From the NCBI GenBank assembly GCA_030263455.1, contig SZOZ01000002.1:248001-312000 (forward strand): a DNA stretch of 64,000 nucleotides, read 5' to 3'. This DNA is from Synechococcales cyanobacterium CNB (GTDB lineage: Bacteria > Planctomycetota > Phycisphaerae > Phycisphaerales > UBA1924). Shown piece by piece: positions 58,086-64,000 of the stretch (position 1 is its first letter; each line of letters starts with the position of its first letter). The position numbers were made by a program, and so were the translations under genes. The notes beneath the pieces were generated by a model, which was given only the letters and a program-made list of their open reading frames with translations, searched no databases and was not told the DNA's origin.

Positions 58086-58089
<4 letters not shown>
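56134..58089 (+). CDS. CusB-type periplasmic adaptor with two heavy-metal-binding motifs
   Basis: A 651-aa membrane-fusion protein starting at a GTG in a GTGA overlap. One N-terminal helix anchors it (AGVAVALIVAAFVVGYRLG). A heavy-metal-binding segment follows, MYTCSMHPQIRLPDP with CPICFMDLIPV, and a second sits unusually in the middle of the protein at about residue 355: WVSPMHPTIVKDGPGKCDIC. The hairpin and barrel region (YFPGRIDRLFVNYVGVPVNR, FAPIGGVVTGLAVREGD) lies between. The C-terminal extension has helices rich in Arg and Glu and ends HLAYCPMAFDSRGAEWLQ, as in CusB-type proteins with DUF3347. It passes Cu(I)/Ag(I)-like ions to the pump. Confidence 0.88.
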
Positions 58090-61894
<3,805 letters not shown>

Positions 61895-61898
<4 letters not shown>

Positions 61899-62839
61899 AG
61901 AAGTTCTGGATGCTCTCCGCCGTGTTCGTTACGTCGTTCGGTCGTGTCGTGTTTGGCCAGGCAACGCCAGTCAACGCGATGTGCCCGATCGGGAAGGAGC
62001 CGATCGTGGCGTCCGCGGGGACGGTCGAGTACAAGGGCCTGACGATCGGCCTCTGCTGCCCCGGGTGCGGGGAGCAGTTCCTCTCGTGGGACGAGGCCCG
62101 CAAGGATGAGTTCGTGGCGCTCGCCAGGGCGAGGCGCGAGCCGGGGCAGGAGCAGCACGGCGCGAATGCTGAAAAGCAACCCGAGACGGGCGCGGCCGCC
62201 GACGCGGAGCCGTGGACGGATCTGTACACGCTCGGGACGTGCCCGATCTCGGGGCGGAAGCTCGGCTCGATGGGCGATCCCGTGGTGAAGCGCTACGACG
62301 GGCGCGAGGTCCGATTCTGCTGCTCGGGGTGCATCGAACGGTTCGAGGCCGACCCGGCGGCAGCATGGAAGAAGGTGGACGAGGCGATGATCAAGGACCA
62401 GCGACCGTTCTACCCGCTGGAGACATGCGTTGTTTCGGACGAGCCGCTGAAGGAGGACGGGCGGGACGTGGCCACAGAGGTCGTGTTCAACAACCGGCTG
62501 GTGCGGCTGTGCTGCCGGAGCTGCGTCAAGGAGTTTCGGGCGGACCCCCGCGCGTTGATGAAGAAACTCGACAAGGCCGCGGCGGACGCGCAGCGGAAGG
62601 ACTACCCCCTGACGACGTGCATCGTGGCGGGGGGCGAGTTGGGATCGATGGGCGAGCCGTCGGAGATGGTGGTCGCCGGTCGGCTGCTGCGGTTCTGCTG
62701 CGCGAGTTGCCACCCCAAGGTGAAGGCCGACCCGCTGCGTTACCTCCGGATCATCGACGAGGCGTGGCGCGCGAAGGGGCGATACTTGCCCGAGCGTGCG
62801 GCGGACGAGCCTGCCCGTGAGAACCGCAAGAGCGACTGA
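61895..62839 (+). CDS. Secreted protein with four TRASH/YHS-like metal-binding repeats
   Basis: A 314-aa protein. The start is a GTG overlapping the pump's stop, with AAGGAGG upstream. The signal peptide is FWMLSAVFVTSFGRVVFGQA. Four repeats follow, each a first Cys and then a CC-x2-C group: CPIGKEP with CCPGC, CPISGRKLG with CCSGC, CVVSDEPL with CCRSC, and CIVAGGELG with CCASC, the last three followed by KADP/EADP/RADP-like turns. This is the TRASH/YHS pattern of copper- and other heavy-metal-binding proteins. It is probably a periplasmic metal buffer or chaperone feeding the exporter. Confidence 0.8.
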
Positions 62840-62860
62840 GAAGGGCGTTCTGACGATTCG

Positions 62861-63358
62861 TCAGGGCGCGGCGGAACCGAGGCGTTTCCATGCGGCGGCG
62901 AAGGGCACGACGTCGCCCGAGGGCGCGCCGCTCGGAGTCGGCGGCCGCTGCGCCGCGAGTGTGGCGAGCACGGCATCCGCATCGGAACGTGCGCCGAACG
63001 CGGCGGCATTCGAGCCCATCGGGGTGCGCAAGTCGCGGGAGAAGATGAACTGGGCGGTCTCGGTCTTTAGCCACGCGCCGGTGGCGTAGTCGTGCGACCA
63101 GCGAGCGATGATCTCGCCGGCGTGCTCGTTCTCGAAGTTGACCTGGCAGTTGAAGTCGTCGAACAGGCGCGGTTCGGGGCCGCGTGGGCCGGGAACGATG
63201 GTCGCGGTCGCCCACCGGGCGTCGCTGATGATCATGTTGCACTCGGCGCAGACGTCGTAACCGAGCCGGATGGCGGGCGGGCCGTCGGTGGCCTGATTGC
63301 CGCACCCGCCCAGCGAGAGGAGGGACACCGCGACGAGCGTGATTGCGTGATGTTTCAC
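62861..63358 (-). CDS. nosL: NosL-type copper-chaperone lipoprotein
   Basis: A 165-aa lipoprotein: signal peptide with lipobox SLGGC, then the metal site VCAECNMIISDARWAT, which carries the C-x2-C-x-M of NosL, then RLFDDFNCQVNFE, DYATGAWLKTETAQFIFS and LRTPMGSNAAAF, all typical of the family. NosL binds Cu(I) and supports nitrous-oxide reductase assembly. The start is a GTG that overlaps the permease stop (GTGA). It converges on the metal-efflux operon, 21 bp from its stop. No nosZ is in the window. Confidence 0.85.
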   Translation of the reverse strand: MKHHAITLVAVSLLSLGGCGNQATDGPPAIRLGYDVCAECNMIISDARWATATIVPGPRGPEPRLFDDFNCQVNFENEHAGEIIARWSHDYATGAWLKTETAQFIFSRDLRTPMGSNAAAFGARSDADAVLATLAAQRPPTPSGAPSGDVVPFAAAWKRLGSAAP

Positions 63359-64000
63359 GGCGAGTTCCTCCGAGCGAAGAGGAGCGTGGCCAGGGCGAGA
63401 GGAACGGCAGCCCACGCGGCGACGGTAGCGGCGAGGACCCAAGGGAGGGCACGGCCCAGCGTGAAAGAGGCGTACGCGCCGACGGGGCCGAGAACGTCAA
63501 GCGAGGCGTTCATGTTCACGATGACGGCCATCTTGAACGATTGCATGGGGTTGAGGATCGCCAGGCCGAAGATCTCCTGGACGCGCAGTCGGAAGAGGAT
63601 GGAGCTTGCCATGAGTCCGAGGTCGCTGACGAAGACGAGCGCAAGCCAGACGAACAGAGCGATGCCCGTGGCGACCGCGGAGCGGCGCGAGACGACGGAG
63701 ATGAGGACGCCAACCGAGAGCATGGCGAGCGCGAGCAGCGCGGTGAAGGCGACGAGCAGGGCGTAGGCGGCGATGCCGACGCCCCCGGCACGCCACGCGA
63801 GGACGGCCGCGCTGACACCGAAACCGATGCAGAGTGAGCAGACGAGCGCGGCGGCGAGGCCCGCGTACTTGCCGAGGATGACCTGCGTGCGCGACACCGG
63901 CTGGGCGAGGAGATAGATGAGTGTGCCTCGCTCGCGTTCACCGGCGATCGCGCCCGCTCCGGCGGTGAGCGCCATGAGCGGAACGACGAGCATGATGAGG
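63355..64000 (-). CDS. NosY-type ABC-2 permease, cut by the window edge
   Basis: About 213 residues are visible up to the edge; the start is probably outside. Six hydrophobic stretches can be seen, including YAGLAAALVCSLCIGFGVSA, YALLVAFTALLALAMLSVGV and the last LPWVLAATVAAWAAVPLALA. AGERERGTLIYLLAQPVSRT is the conserved cytoplasmic segment of ABC-2 permeases of the NosY/CcmB-like kind. With NosL downstream in overlap it should belong to a nosDFY-nosL-type transporter; the ATPase would lie further right. Confidence 0.8.
   Translation of the reverse strand, partial: LIMLVVPLMALTAGAGAIAGERERGTLIYLLAQPVSRTQVILGKYAGLAAALVCSLCIGFGVSAAVLAWRAGGVGIAAYALLVAFTALLALAMLSVGVLISVVSRRSAVATGIALFVWLALVFVSDLGLMASSILFRLRVQEIFGLAILNPMQSFKMAVIVNMNASLDVLGPVGAYASFTLGRALPWVLAATVAAWAAVPLALATLLFARRNSP

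Overview
The window is high-GC DNA (about two thirds G+C by eye), probably from a planctomycete. The phylum is inferred from integrases whose long Arg/Gly/Ser-rich tails run through an attachment site, from the Lys/Ala-rich HARE-HTH proteins, and from the efflux gene set. It is not proven here. Most of the window (1 to about 54,080) is accessory DNA. I read it as two related integrative elements in tandem, followed from about 54.2 kb by a chromosomal-looking copper efflux region.

Element A (left edge beyond the window, to 33.39 kb) opens with a truncated tyrosine integrase. A tightly overlapping minus-strand replication block follows: a 58-aa protein, a prim-pol/DUF3987 primase and two small HTH proteins. 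Next come a regulator and, divergent from it, a complete type 1 BREX phage-defence operon (brxA, brxB, brxC, pglX, three accessory genes, pglZ, brxL; 5.36-20.08 kb). Behind BREX lie a short tyrosine recombinase, a SIR2-like protein, a secreted propeller/lectin-like protein, terminase-small-subunit-like and zinc-ribbon genes, a HARE-HTH accessory module, a ParB-methyltransferase with an HNH protein, and an AbiE toxin-antitoxin pair at the right end.

Element B (33.39-54.08 kb) starts with a full homologous integrase and the same backbone (primase, then two HTH proteins), but with a zinc/TOPRIM primase. It carries a methyltransferase-Res pair of type III restriction style, an inverted copy of the HARE-HTH accessory module, a structured non-coding stretch, a DUF4258 protein and an unusual operon. 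That operon encodes a 1,763-aa protein with glycosyltransferase-like, kinase-like and methyltransferase domains, then a histidine phosphatase in the same frame behind one UAG, a second methyltransferase and an SLOG/LOG nucleotide-binding protein. It is the best candidate here for an undescribed system.

The elements share a 21-bp direct repeat at 33,390 and 54,060 that looks like the T-arm and acceptor end of a tRNA or tmRNA. The integrase B reading frame runs through this core. In an excised circle the core would join, still in frame, a different C-terminal tail encoded at the right end of element B.

The right 10 kb holds a Cys-rich secreted protein, a CusC/B/A-type metal efflux system and a four-fold TRASH/YHS-like metal-binding protein in one overlapping run, with a convergent NosL lipoprotein and NosY-type permease. 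Several defence-gene starts (brxA, the SIR2 gene, abiEi and a small gene at 21,043) have a -10-like hexamer only 6-7 nt upstream and no Shine-Dalgarno, which suggests leaderless transcripts.
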